A stretch of 64,000 bases of DNA from Pictodentalium vernedei (GCA_031216915.1 CM062297.1:541220971-541284970); one strand, 5' to 3'. Positions 42,943 to 54,750 are shown, counted from the first letter of the stretch. Notes: generated by a model from the sequence alone, not told the origin. Numbers and translations are program-made.

Positions 42943-43599
42943 ATGTAAGTAAATTCTTTATAAATATGCAGCAGCAACTTGCCACCAGGATCCTTCATAC
43001 CAAATTTCAATGAATTCAGTCCACTGCTGAGATATCACGATGGATGGATGCATGCATGCATGCATGCATGCATGTAATCCAGTATATCCCCCATTTTCTT
43101 TGAGAGTTGGGTATAATAATAATATTTCCAAGTAACATATTCTCCATGTTCTCAAGTTTTATGTGGATTTTAGAAAAAAACATAGCAAGTAATACTAAGC
43201 ACACAAATTCTAGATGTGTCAATCGACATGAAATCCTAGAGTGCATAATTCCCGAATTTAGGACTTGTAAAAACGTTTCTAGTATTTGTAAACTAGATGT
43301 GTCATTCTACACGAAAGCTCCCACAGGATAACATATGTTAACTTTGGATTTAAACGCCTATATCTTAATTAACCATTTACAATATCTCCATATATAGGAG
43401 AAATAAATAACCACTTGCAATATCTTCATCTCCAAGAGTCTGGGAAAATTGAAATTCTTAAGTACTTCCAAGTTTAAACTAAATTTAAATAACATTGTAA
43501 AAACATCAATCAAGCTCAGTAAAATTCTACTAGAAGGTGACCATGACAAAGGCACATACTAAAATCAGCGTATAGCGAAAAAAGTTACCACTAAAGCTA
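42943..43599. other. Array-like flank with (ATGC)n
   Basis: Right flank of the DIRS insertion. ATACCAAATTTCAATGAATT at about 42998 is the core phrase seen in the tandem arrays, so the DIRS landed in such a repeat. A perfect (ATGC)n tract is at 43048-43074. The rest (43080-43599) shows only a CTAGATGTGTCA phrase twice (43212, 43292). Confidence 0.5.
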
Positions 43600-44260
43600 G
43601 AAGGTGAGTAACTCTGCAAAAAAATAAAATCGACTAATTATGGGCCATAACTCTGCCCATAATGATCGGCTGCTTTTCAAAGTCAACCTGTAGATTCTTT
43701 GGTTTATTTCAAATACCGAATATTTCCCAATCAATTAATATTTGTTGCAGTTATCACACTAACAAATGAAAAATTTGTTAAAATCGACTAATTAGGATTT
43801 ATAATTCTGCCCCCAATTATCAGACTGGGCTGGTTTTCAAAACTGACCTGTAGATTCTTCGGTTGGACTGAAATACTAGATATTGACTCAATCAAAAAAT
43901 ATTTTTTCATGTTATCATGCTAGCAAACAAAAAATTTGTTAGAATTGACTAATTACGAGCCCTAACTTCACCCCTAATCATTGGACCAGGCTGTTTTTCT
44001 AACTTGACCTGTAGATTTTTTAGTTGAACTCATATACCAGATATTGGCCCAATCACTGAATATTTGTTGGAAGTTATTCTGCTAACGAACAAAAAATTTG
44101 GTCAAACTGACTAATTAGGACCATAACTCTGCTCTTGATCATCAGATCAGGCGGGTTTTCGAACTCGATCATAAAAGTGTTAAGAACAACTAACATATCC
44201 AATATCAAACTAATCGGATAATATCTGTTGAAGTTGATGTGCTAACAAGCATATTGTTAT
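43600..44260 (+). repeat. ~158-bp tandem array (four units)
   Basis: GACTAATTA phrases recur at about 43632, 43786, 43945 and 44106. Each unit has GACCTGTAGATTCTT and AACAAAAAATTTGTT-type parts. No ends are readable. Confidence 0.75.
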
Positions 44261-44389
44261 AGAATCACAGACTGGGTAACACTATACGTCCCGGCCATGT
44301 TACGGCAGGGGGCATAAAATAACTAGAGGTGACCACCTGGCATGTTAATCCCCATCCCTGATACAGTATCTCACTAATATCTAGAGTTA

Positions 44390-44870
44390 AGGAACAGAAT
44401 CCAATTTCAAGATCAAGGTCACTGTCACCTAGAACCATGGCATTGTGATCCCAAATAAATATGATTCTTCCACTTATCATACCCAATCCATGTCAAGTTT
44501 GGTTTCGATTGGCTAAGCATAATTTTAATTAGAGAGAGAAAACCAGCTCCCAGAAAATTTTCAAGTTGAAGACCTTGCGCACAATGACCCAACATTAAAT
44601 AGAGTTCTTCCTCTCATCATTCCCAACCAACATGTGAAGTTTGGTTTTGATCGGCCAAGCGGAACTTTAATTTGAAAATGGAAACCAACACCATGGAAAA
44701 TATTTTAGTTCAAGATAACTGTGGCCTTGACTTTTCACACAGTAACAACAAAATAACTAGTTCTTCCTCTCATCATGCCCAACCCACATGACAAGTTAGG
44801 TTTCGATTGTCCAGAAAAGAAAATAAGAAAACAGCATTGCACAAATTAACCCACCCCCACCCCAAACCCC
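44390..44870 (+). repeat. ~150-bp tandem array (three units)
   Basis: GTTCTTCCTCTCATCAT-like phrases recur at about 44464, 44605 and 44761, each followed by CAAGTTTGGTTTCGATTGG or a variant. It is a different family from the preceding array. Confidence 0.7.
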
Positions 44871-45212
44871 ACTACCAATCATTCATTCTAATATTTTTTT
44901 TATACACAAATAAATCAACTTTGTGTTTGTAAACAGAGCTTTAAAAACTGAAACTTAGGAATTCCCCTGGAAGATGAAATCTGCAGTTATTTCCCTTCCA
45001 TCAATACTGACAACTGGAGCATTGACAGCGATATAATGCACATGCAATTTCCACTTCGATTTCTTTGAATTTCTGTCTATGTTTGAATAGTGGTTTACAC
45101 ATACTGAGCTTTATTTGTGGTGAGGATGACTTGATAGTCAAGAAATTAACAATTAACTTTATTGTTGGAGTTGTTCATGTGTCAACCCTCACCAAATAAG
45201 ATGACTTTATTC

Positions 45213-45570
45213 TATTTATTTATTTATTGATGTTTAAGGTCACATATTTCTGCACAATGGCTAACCATGACCTTGACAGTTTTACCGGTGGAGGAAGCCG
45301 GAGTATCCGGAGAGAACCACCGAGCAATGGTGAGCAACTGTCAGCTCCCCAACATACCAACTCCACACAAGCAGGGTTAACATTGGTTGAAGACAGGTGC
45401 ACCATCGACGTGCAGTACGCCTTAGTACACAGCGTCACCGTGCCCCCACAAGGGCAATGGGGGTGAAGTGTCTTGCCCAAGGACATAACACGGTTGCCGC
45501 AGGTGGGATTCGAAACGAGGACCTCTCGGCTTGCAGCCAGCATCTCTACCAACTGAGTCACCGTGCCCCC
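45213..45570 (-). mobile_element. tRNA-derived SINE, copy 2
   Basis: It is the same family and orientation as 15467-15820 but slightly longer at the 5' end (GGGGGCACGGTGACTCAG then TTGGTAGAG). The B box is altered to CGTTTCGAATCC. The tail is ATAAATAAATAAATAGA-like at 45213-45230. It is bounded by an exact 14-bp duplication, AGATGACTTTATTC at 45199-45212 and 45571-45584. Confidence 0.94.
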
Positions 45571-45584
45571 AGATGACTTTATTC

Positions 45585-46039
45585 ACTGTCCTACCAAGTT
45601 CTACTATCACCTATATTGAACGTTTTGACCTTCTTGTGAAGTGTTTCGTTTGACAACCATTGCAGCAGGACTAACTTTCTATGCAATATAAAATGGATTT
45701 ACAGCATCATTCAACACAGGAGAAAAAAATTAACAAAGTAAACAACAGCATATGTTTTTTTTTTATTTCTATTTACATGAGATTAATATGACGGAATGGA
45801 AAAGTAAAAGAAAAAAAAGAAGCCAAATTCACATCGCATGTACTCATCTAATTCTGTGTTTCAATTTTTGCCGTTCTTGTATCTTTCATATTTTTTAGTC
45901 CAAACTGGGGGTGTGCGACTTATACAAAGGTTCTAGTCATAGCCAAGGGAAGATATTTTGGGTGAGAATAGGGGATGTGACTTATACATGGGAACTACTT
46001 ATACAAGAACAAACCTGCATATGATTATCACATAAACAT
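45585..46039. other. Unassigned
   Basis: AT-rich, with short A and T runs. I see nothing else in it. Confidence 0.4.
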
Positions 46040-46420
46040 TATAAATTCAAGTACAAAAGAACCAACAAAGGGCAATAACTCCCTCAACTGAAGAAGTCAT
46101 CGTAATTTTGTAACTTCTCAAAGATATTATTGATACAAGGCATGAAATCAAAATTTGTTGAATTTGGATGTCTCCTGTTCAAGTTATTGCATAAACATTG
46201 AAATTTTGAGCAAAATTAAACAAGCAAAGGGCAATAATTTTTTGGAGAAACATCAGGGGCTTTTGAACTTGTCAAAGGCAATGTTAATATGAAGCAGTCT
46301 ATCAAATTTTATTGAAATTTGAGGTCTATTGTTCAAGTTAATGCGTAAACAATGAAATTTCAAGTACAATTCAACAAACCTAGGGCAATAACTCCCTTTA
46401 CCCTTAAAGGTCAATTTCTG
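46040..46420 (+). repeat. ~157-bp tandem array (three units)
   Basis: AAAGGGCAATAACT-like phrases occur at about 46066, 46218 and 46382. Each unit has a GTTCAAGTTATTGCATAAAC-like part and ATCAAATTTTATTGAAATTT or a variant. Confidence 0.75.
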
Positions 46421-46700
46421 ATTTTATCGACCTTAAAACCGGTGTCCGTAACATGCCATCATTAGGAGGTCCTGCTGACAATAGACAAGTTACCTAGGCA
46501 GTGATTTCTAGTCAAGTCTTGGCAGCCTCAACAGGCAGCCAAGACTTAACTAGAAATCACCGCTTACCCAAGTACAGGCTGTGGTCTAGTGGGAATTGAG
46601 GAAAATTGTCTAGCCCCTTAAAAATTAATTTTCTTTGAATGATGGTGGTTATCGAACTTGTCCAACACATTGTTAATATAAAACAGCAAACCAAAATTAG
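46421..46700. other. Short foldback element region
   Basis: The start (CCCTTAAAGGTCAATTTCTGA near 46401) matches the TTAA-flanked element at 21121 (CCCTTAAAGGTCTAATTCTGA). The region contains the 46501-46560 palindrome, so this is probably another copy of that family with its left TTAA mutated. Confidence 0.5.
46501..46560. repeat. 60-bp near-perfect palindrome
   Basis: GTGATTTCTAGTCAAGTCTT at the left pairs with AAGACTTAACTAGAAATCAC at the right, around GGCAGCC...GGCTGCC arms and a short CTCAACA-like loop. Only one mismatch lies in the outer arms. Confidence 0.9.
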
Positions 46701-46704
46701 CTGA

Positions 46705-46760
46705 AAGAGTTAATGACACTGTAGCTCAACTTGACAAACTTGGTAAGTTATAAGTGAAAT
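46705..46760 (+). repeat. Type 2 5'-end fragment
   Basis: GTTAATGACACTGTAGCTCA with ACTTGACAAACTTGG matches the 5' end of the type 2 elements. No units or 3' end follow. Confidence 0.65.
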
Positions 46761-46910
46761 GGCAAAATTGAAGATCATTGGTTCCAATGTTATTTGGTGA
46801 AACTTCGACATAACATTGTGTGTGCACGTCAGAGTAATCCATGCATTTTTAAATGTAAACTATTGCGCTGGCTAAAGGAAAATGTTGATACATAATAATA
46901 ATAAGAGCTC

Positions 46911-47300
46911 ACGTATCGCTGAAGCAATACAATGTACCCTACCAGACTAATGAGCATTAATAATTATACAAACGTTATAACCTAGATGTGATCAGCATGA
47001 ATTCCGTTGAAGAGTTTCCAAAAAAAAGTCCAGAAAACTGATATTTTGGTGCTTTTCCATATTTCCAAGGGCCATAACTCACACAAGAATAATGCAATCA
47101 GCATGAAACTCAAACTTGATCTGTAAGTCATCGTTCTATAGTAGGTTACCAAAAATGAAATCATTCGGTTGAAGCATTTCCAAAAAAAGTCCGGAAAACT
47201 AAAGTGTGACTGACTGACAGACTGACAGATGGACAGACTGATGGATGGACAGAGTGCAAACCTATAGTCCCCTTCGGCGATGCCGGTAGAGGACTAATAA
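46911..47300 (+). mobile_element. Short hairpin-ended element F
   Basis: The 5' side opens with AGAGCTCACGTATCGC. Two short related segments follow, each with CAAAAAAAGTCC(A/G)GAAAACT (47021 and 47175). Then come GACTGACAGACTGACAG and GGACAGACTGATGGATGGAC tracts and a 3' stem-loop (47265-47296) built from TAGTCCCC and GGACTA arms around CTTCGGCGATGCCG. The plan is the same as the type 1 and type 2 elements, with a third set of ends. Confidence 0.6.
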
Positions 47301-47589
47301 CACTTTGGCTGGCCGCTGATTTGTCGCGGTTCTCGGATGAGAAGACCTTGGTTACCCCTGTAATCCCAACTGCCTCCCTATTCCCACGCTTCTTCTCTCC
47401 TCCCAACACTCGGAGACGAACTGCTTGATGACATCCCTTGCCCCATTCTTCCCAATCTCTCAGATTAGCATATTAACCCTCTCCTTTGAGTCTCCCACTA
47501 ACCACATGTCCTTCATTCTCCCATCCCACTTCCCCATTATACTCCCAGTGAATCTTATTCTGTTAGACTGGTATTTTGGGCATTCTAGA

Positions 47590-48232
47590 AGAAAGTGTTC
47601 CAGGGTCTTCACCACTCCCAAATTACACATCTGACACTCTTTTTCACTGTTTTTCCCAATTTTTCACCTCAGCTCCAGGGACCGTGACCTCAGCTTGAAC
47701 AACAGCGCCCCCCCCCCCCCCCCACTCCAAAGAAGCCATCAAGGTACTCTTCAAAACCAGGCTTCTCTTTATCACGCAGGTCACCCAAAGTCCTCTTTGA
47801 TTTGACCCCCTCACGCTAATTACGGTTACAATCCTTCATGACCCTTTCTCTGACGATTTTTTTACCCTGGTTTGCCCCAATGTCTAGGTCCGAGATCTCC
47901 AATGAGTAGTTCTCTACTAGCTCCCCCACTTCGACCATCCACCCCGTCTTGATATTTGAGTTGAAAATTCTCAGGAACATTACTTTACACCATCGGCTGT
48001 CGGGGAGAATTACCAAATAATTAAGATAACCGAGTTTCAATAGGTCTATCCTGTCCTTGATCCTCATCCATCCAAGCTCACACCTGATTGCTTCTAGTGC
48101 TGCAGCATTTCTCGCCCCCTTATCTATCGGCCGGCATCGTTCTGCAGGATTTCCAAGCTCTTTACGGCCGTCTGGTTTAGGGGTACCACTTCCGTACCGT
48201 ATGTTATACTTGGCAGACCCACTATTTCCCAA
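47590..48232 (-). pseudogene. LINE ORF2 C-terminal domain with CCHC-like finger
   Basis: ARNAAALEAIRCELGWM and KLGYLNYL are typical of the region after RT. Further on, near 47590-47645, CQMCNLGVVKTLEHFLLECP gives a Cys-Cys-His-Cys pattern as found at the end of many LINE ORF2 proteins. A stop at 47816 and a poly-C run at 47709-47723 lie between the two parts. Confidence 0.7.
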
Positions 48233-49224
48233 ATGGTTTTCCCCACGAAAACCTTATTGAAACTGTTTCTCCCTATCAGTTTCATTTGGTTAAGGAGTTC
48301 ATCTTTGATGTACAATGCAAAAAGAATTGGCGAAAGGATACACCCCTGTTTTAGGCCTATCTCCATAGGCACACATTTGGTTGTAATGTTTCCCAGGCGA
48401 GGTTCACTCTGTACGTCTTTATATAATGCTTTCATAATTCCAACAAACTCGTCTCCCAAGCCCAGAGCCTCCAGCTTGCACCACATACCCTCCCTCCATA
48501 CTGTATCATATGCCTTTTTAACATCCAAAAAGGCCATCAATATCTTTTTCTTTTTTGCTTTCGCAGATTCTATCATTTGGGATAGCGTGAAAAGATGGTC
48601 AGTGACTCTCCTTCCCTTCCTGAAGCCATTCTGGATCTCTCCCCAAAAAACCCTTCTCTTCAATCACCTCCTCTAGCCTCCCATGCCGGACTTTACTGAA
48701 AACTTTCCAATGTTGCTACTGACAGAGATACCTCGCTGGTTATCCAAAACATCTTTTTCCCCCTTTTTGTGAATAAATGTCACTTTGCTTTCTCTGCACT
48801 CCTTTGGGACCTCTTGATTTTCTATGGCTAAATTGAATAGGGCAGTTAGGCTTTCCACGAGTTCCTCTCCCCCTTTTTTGATAAACTTGTTAGGAATTTC
48901 ATCCACCCCTCCCGCTTTTCCATCCCTTAATTTTGAGATCACCTTTCGCACCTCCTCCGTTCTAATTTTGCTGCACACAAAGTTCGATAGATTTTCCTCG
49001 ACCTGATTCGGACACTCCGGTGGGCTCCCCATGCCCCATCGCTTATTGTTTACCTTTTCCCAGTGCTTGACTAGTTCTGATGCGATTTGATCTTGCTCGT
49101 CTGTAACTCTGCCATCTACTTTAATACTCTGTGGATAACTTCCTTTGTTACATATATTCACCCATTTCCAAAATATGTTCGAACTCGCCGCCACCCCCCC
49201 ACCCCCCCCCCCACCCCCCCCCAC
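48124..49224 (-). pseudogene. LINE ORF2 part: reverse transcriptase with catalytic box deleted
   Basis: RT blocks seen are VISKLRDGKAGGVDEIPNKF, then (after a frame break near 48670) QNGFRKGRR, MAFLDVKKAYDTVWR (motif A Asp) and GLKQGCILSPILFALYI. The next residues run from ELLNQMK straight to a C-terminal FVGKTIWEIVGLPS-like segment. The A/V-D-D box and the region around it are missing: an internal deletion. A C/A-rich run at 49187-49228 interrupts the upstream coding part. Confidence 0.85.
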
Positions 49225-49427
49225 CCCCCTGTCGTTCTTATTGTCCTAATAAGACTGCTATTTCACACTCTCCGATTATCGTCTTTAATCTTATTTACTA
49301 TATTTCGTGCTTGTTGGTATTCTTCCTTTGCTACTGTAGCCTCGTTGCTTTCCGCCCCCTCAAGCTTTCTACTTCTCCTGTATGCAGCACATTTAGCTTT
49401 CCTACCCTTTACGGCCATTTTCAGTTC

Positions 49428-50304
49428 TTAGTTCACTCTGTACCCAAGTTCCCGGGTTGGTACCCTGATCTTTCCTACACTTTCCTTCCCTGCCTCCACT
49501 AGGTTCACAACTATGGCAACGGCCATCTTCTGGACACTGCCCCCCTTGTGTAGGGTTGCAAGCTTTGGTTTCAGTTTTTCTTCGAACTTCGCCCAGTCAG
49601 CATCCTTTTTGAGTTCCCAAATCTCCTTGAAGCTTCCTTTGCTTTTTACTAGGTTTTTGGCCCTGATCGTCACTGTAATCAAGTTGTGATCACTATCCAC
49701 CTCCATTTTACCCTCATCATCCACTTCTACCCCTATCACCTCCCTCCATAAATTAATATTGGTGAGAATGTAGTCGATTATTGATTTTCTGTCGTTCCTC
49801 TAACAGGTCCATTTCCCCTTTCCCCTTACACCCCGCGTCCCTGTTCAGAATCTTCAGACCGAGCTCATTTGTGAAGTTCAACAGCTTCCTTCCATTCCTG
49901 TTGACTTTCTTGTCTCCACCCTCGATGCCTTCTTCTTTATCACCTATGTGTCCATTAAAGTCACCCATCAGAATTATACCGAGCCCCCTGTTTTCCAGTT
50001 CTGTGATATTGGACCTTAGCGTTGAGTATATCGAGTCATTCCACTCGGGTTTGCTTCCCTCCACCACATAGTACACAATCCCAAGGGCAATACTTTTGTT
50101 TCTCAGTGAGATCTTTACCCAACCAATTTCTTTCGATACCTCAGCCGAGATGCTGATATCTTCGAGGTCTGTGGTCAGCGACGGTTTTAAATCCTCTTTA
50201 ATGTACATGCCTACCCCTCCCCCTTTTTCTGGCCTTCTGTTCACCCTACACCTATCCACACGCACCCCCTTACTTGGTCTACCCGTTCCCTGTGTCTTAC
50301 CCAC
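49428..50304 (-). pseudogene. LINE ORF2 part: APE-type endonuclease
   Basis: This domain nicks target DNA for target-primed reverse transcription. Visible motifs are GGGVGMYIK near 50215, MGDFNGHIGD near 49950-49975 and SDHNL near 49680-49695. A frame change at about 49745 separates GDFN from SDH. The following NLVKSKGSFKEIWELKKDADW is the usual linker to RT. Confidence 0.85.
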
Positions 50305-50565
50305 GCCTCACTTAAGCCCATGACATCAAACTCCTCCTCCTCGATCAATGTAGCAATTTCACTTACTTTCCGGTGGAGACCCTGGATGTTGCTATAACCA
50401 CTTTCAGGGTACCGAGATTCACTGGCTTCTGCCTACTAGTACCATTGTTATCTAGTCTTTGTATGTTTGTATATCCTATTTTGTATACCTGTGCTTTCCT
50501 TGGGATGCTATTCCTATTGGATTTCCTGTATTCATTCCCTCCTTCTCTGTTCCCCCCTCCCCTCC

Positions 50566-51892
50566 CTATACCAAAAAAGGCTCCACCCCCTGCAACATAT
50601 TTCTTCCTAAAACCTCTGCACCCCTTGGGCTAAGATGGAGGCCATCCCTTCCATATAGGTCCTTTCTCCCCCAAAATGATCCCCAATTGTCTACAAAAGG
50701 TATCCCAAGTTCCTTACAATACTCCCCCAATTTCCCGTTGACCCAAATGATCTGCAAATTACGCTCGCCCCCACCACCTAGTACTGGGAAAAGCCTGAAA
50801 CCACTACCTGTACATTTTAGCATTCAGTTGAGTTATTAAGTCCTTGTAAGTCTCAATAAGCTGAACTGATTTCCTCTCCCTGATGTTGTTGGTCCCCACG
50901 TGGACAACAACCATTGGGTCTGGGCCTGACCCCTTTACTAATCCACCCACTCTGTCCCTTTGATCCACCCACTCTGTCTGTGTCCCTTAGGTCCTCCACC
51001 CTAGCCCCCAGAAAGCACAAATTGGTCCTGTTGACACTGTCGGGCCCACACACCACCCTATCTAACCCCGCACTATACTACGCCCTGCGACCACCAACTG
51101 CCTCTTTCCTGTCCTACTACCCCTGTTACCACATCTGTTCCCACTGGAACGGCTCGCAGTCTTGCACTCCGCCACACTAACCTCCATGACTACCTCCACC
51201 TCTTCAGACCCCACCTGCTCCTCAGAATTCTCGAAACTACCTAACACACTGAATCTATTTTGGACACTGCACTCCGCTTTTGGCCCACTCCCACTACAAG
51301 GCTCCTTGTCCTCATTTACCACCTTCCTAACCTTCCCTCTGAAACCTGCCCTGTCAGACGCCACCTGGTCCTCGCTATCCCCCTCACTATCCGACTCTAA
51401 ACAAATACGCCTTTTGGCCCCCTGGCTCACACTACTAGCCTGGGGATTTGACACTCTAGCCTCTATCTCTCCCCTACCCTCAACCTGACGCACCTTCCTA
51501 TTCCCAAAAGACCCACTATCCACATCAAAAGTCCGCTTCCTGCTACCCACCACCTTCCATCCCCCATCGAATGCCACCCTCACTGGGGTCACACCAGACT
51601 TTCCTGCCTTCCCCAGTTTCCCCCTCACCTCCTGCACCTCTTCCTCCAACTTTACATAGGCCTGTAACAGCTCAATTAACTCTACGCAGATAGCGCACAT
51701 CCCCAACTCCCCCAGCTCACACACATCCACATACACTATATCACAGTGCTTACACACATCCAACTGCTGTCCATCTGTTGATAACTCACTAGCCTCCTGT
51801 GCTGTCCTCAACCACTGCCCCCACCTGTACACCTATACTAACCGTCTCTGAACCTCTCGCGTCGAGAAACACTTACCATCCATAGCAACCAT
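50566..51892 (-). pseudogene. LINE ORF1: Cys-rich finger plus SGNH-esterase-like domain
   Basis: The ATG at 51892 is followed by an in-frame TAG at 51835-51833. The N-terminal part holds CKHC and CAIC pairs (about 51690-51755), like a PHD/RING-type finger, then a coiled-coil-prone EEEVQEVRGKL. A long acidic/basic linker follows. After a frame break near 51060 come the esterase blocks: GRSIVRG (block I, with Asp of GDS changed to Arg), VVVHVGTNN (block III, about 50886-50912) and DGLHLSPRG (block V, about 50620-50645). Such ORF1 esterases are thought to aid membrane or nucleoprotein interactions. Confidence 0.8.
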
Positions 51893-52550
51893 AGCCAATA
51901 TTAAAATGAGAAATTTAAAATTTTGAAAAACCGGTTGGAATCGTAAACAAAACAAAACACTGAAAAGGATTCACACGAAGGTAGGGAACACGGCACTTAT
52001 ATCTGATAGAAAAAACTAAACTAAACACTAATATAACTGTCTTTTATTAAAAATTCACATCTATAGAACACTAAAGCAATATATATATCTACAATAACAC
52101 CTGGAAGAAAAGTATGGATAAGTGATCCAACTTTTGACAACTGAACCGAAAGTACTCCCTGCTGGTTCTGAGATGGACACCCTGGATTGGATAAAATGCA
52201 GAAAGTTTAAAGGTCGTAAATATACATCAAGGAATGCATCAAACATGCCCATGACCTGCAGATGGTTCTGGTGTATCAACTTCTAGAGCAATTATTTGCT
52301 ATACAAACACTTTCAAGGCCTGTTTTGAGAGTCATGGTGTGTCTGATTGATCTCATTTTGATCTATCGTATAATGGTGTTTTGACAGTAATGCTTTGAGC
52401 TAACGGTGTTTTGACACTGTGAAGCTATTGTGTAATATCATAATTAATATAGGGTGAGATCTGGGCTTTTTGTGTTTTCATATTAACAAATATATTTAAT
52501 TAGCAAATGATGTGAATTATGTAACTGATTCTCTCATTTATAACATATTG
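51893..52550. other. Upstream of the LINE; unassigned
   Basis: The first part is probably the LINE 5' UTR. The rest is AT-rich and lacks readable features except two TGTTTTGACA phrases at about 52377 and 52409. Confidence 0.4.
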
Positions 52551-54750
52551 TTCCAAAGCCATGCAGAGGAACTTATATTCTTGAATGTTTATTTCATACT
52601 CTGCCAAGTTTCAAAACAATCCACTCATAAATATGCCCTGCAGAGAGTGCAAAAGGGGTATGTTCAAAGGTTGGTGCTAACAACTTTTTTTGATGGAAAT
52701 GAAAGAAAATCAATAGCTCCCATTTAGAGGTTGCCCCAAACACGCACATCAAGTTTTGAATGCATGCACATATTCCCTTGTGCATGCATTCAAAAAATGT
52801 GCCCTATAGGGCATGCCAAATGAATAAGTTGATGCACAAAGTTCAAAGGCCGTTGCTACGGCAACATTTTTTTGATGAACTTGAACCAAGTTTCAAAGCA
52901 ATCTATTCATAAATGTGCCCTGTAGGACATGCCAAAGGAATATGTTGATGCACAAATTCACTAATTTTAAAGGTCATTGCTGACGGCAATGTTTTTTTTA
53001 TGGAAATGGAAGAAAATTTATAGCTCACATCTAGAGGTTACCCAAAACATGCATACCAAGTTTCAAACTGATCCATTCATAAATTCACCCTGCAGGGCTT
53101 GCCAAAGGAAATGTTGATGCATAAATGCAATGAGTTCAAAGGTCATTGCTAATGGCAACATTTGGAAACGTTTTTCGAGATAAATGAAAGAAAATCAAAA
53201 GCTCCCATCTAGAGGTCATTCCAAACATGCATACCAAGTTTCAAAGCGATCATATTGTAAACCTTAACTGTGCGGTGTTCCAAAGGAAATTGCTGATAGG
53301 CAAAATGGCAAAGTTGAAAGTCATTGCTACTGTCAACATTTTTTGACGGAAATGGAAGAAAATCTGTAGCTCTCATCTGGAAGTCATCCAAAACAAGCAA
53401 TTCAAGTTATAAATCAATCCATTTATAAATGCACCCTGCAGAGCGTGCCAAAGAAAAATGTTGATGCAAAAACAGCAAAGTTCAAACATCAACGCTAGCA
53501 GCAACATTTCTCGATGAAAATGAAAGAAAATCAATAGGTCACATCTAAAGGTTGCTCCAAACCATGTTTCAAAGCAATCAGATCAGAAATGTGACCTGTG
53601 CTGTGTGCCAAAGGAAATTGTCAACACACAAAAGGGCAAAGTTGAAGGTCATTGCCAACGGCAACTTTTTTGACAGAAATGAAAAAAGTGCCCATCTGGA
53701 GGTCAACCCAAAATATTTCAAAGTGATCCATTCATGAATGTATCTTGTAGGGCATGCTAAAGGAAAATGCTGATGCACTAAATTTGAAGGTTGTTGCTAA
53801 CGGCAACTTTTTTGAAGAAAATGGAAGAAAATCAATAGCTCCCATCTAGAGGTTACCTCGATTAAGCAAACCAACTTTCAAAGCGATTCAATGGTAAATG
53901 CGATGATCAGTGCAGTCTGCCAAAGGAAACTGTTGACATCCAAACAAGCATACTTAGTTTCAAAGCCATCCATTCATAGATGCACCCTGCAGGGCGTGCT
54001 AATGGAAAATACTGATGCACAAACCCACAAAGTTCAAAGGTGAAGATGACAGCAACATTTTTCAATGGAAATATAACAAAATTGATTGTTCCTATCTAGA
54101 GGTTGCCCCAAACACGCACCCCAAGTTTCAAAGTGATCTGATGATAAATGTGACCTGTTTAGTGTGACAAAGGAAATTGCAGAAGTACAAAAGGGATAAG
54201 TAGAACTTTGTTGCTAAAGGCAACTTTTCTCGACGGAAATGTAAGAAAATTGACAGCTCCATCTAGAGGTCACCCCAAACGATCTGATGATAAATGAGAC
54301 CTGTCCCAAAGGAAATTATCAATGTACAAAACGGAAAAGTTAAAAATCGTTGTTAATGGCAACGTTTCTAAATGGAAATGAAGGAAAATCAATAGCTCCC
54401 ATCTAGATGTCACTACAAACAAGCATACCAAGTTTCAAAGCAATCCATTTATGAATGCACCCTGCAGGGCATGCCAAAGGAAAAAAATTATGCTTAAATC
54501 CCCAAAGTTCAAATGTTGTTGCTAACAGCAAAGTTTTTTATTTGAAATGAAAGAAAATCAATAGCTCCCATTTAGAGGTCACCCTGAACACACATACTGA
54601 GTTTCAAAGCGATCTGATGATAAATGTGACCTGTGCAGTGTGCCAAAGTAAATTGCAGAAGTACAAAAGGGATAAGAAGAATGTTGCTAAAGGCAACGTT
54701 TCTCGACGGAAATGAAAGAAAATTGATAGCTCCATCTAGAGGTCACCCCT
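52551..54750 (+). repeat. ~165-bp tandem array (about 12-13 units)
   Basis: Units contain ATAGCTCCCATCTAGAGGT, AAGTTTCAAAGCGATCCATT, GCCAAAGGAAA and a GCTAACGGCAAC part. Copies are near 52709, 53014, 53193, 53529, 53830, 54245, 54387, 54556 and 54718, among others. Some are truncated. Both ends are unreadable; the array stops abruptly at about 54750. Confidence 0.85.

Larger units (their letters stand above)
47301..51892 (-). mobile_element. Non-LTR retrotransposon (LINE) with esterase-type ORF1, defective
   Basis: Read on the minus strand it has ORF1 (Cys-rich finger, SGNH-esterase-like), APE-type endonuclease, reverse transcriptase, a C-terminal domain and a CCHC-like finger. ORF1 with an esterase domain is known in CR1/L2-related LINEs; the clade here is not settled. 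Several frameshifts, a TAG, and loss of the RT catalytic box make it dead. The 5' limit lies somewhere beyond 51892, and the 3' end is near element F. Confidence 0.85.

Noticed and set aside
48233-50839. Plus-strand frames across 48-51 kb
   Set aside because: They are shadows of the minus-strand LINE ORF1 and ORF2.
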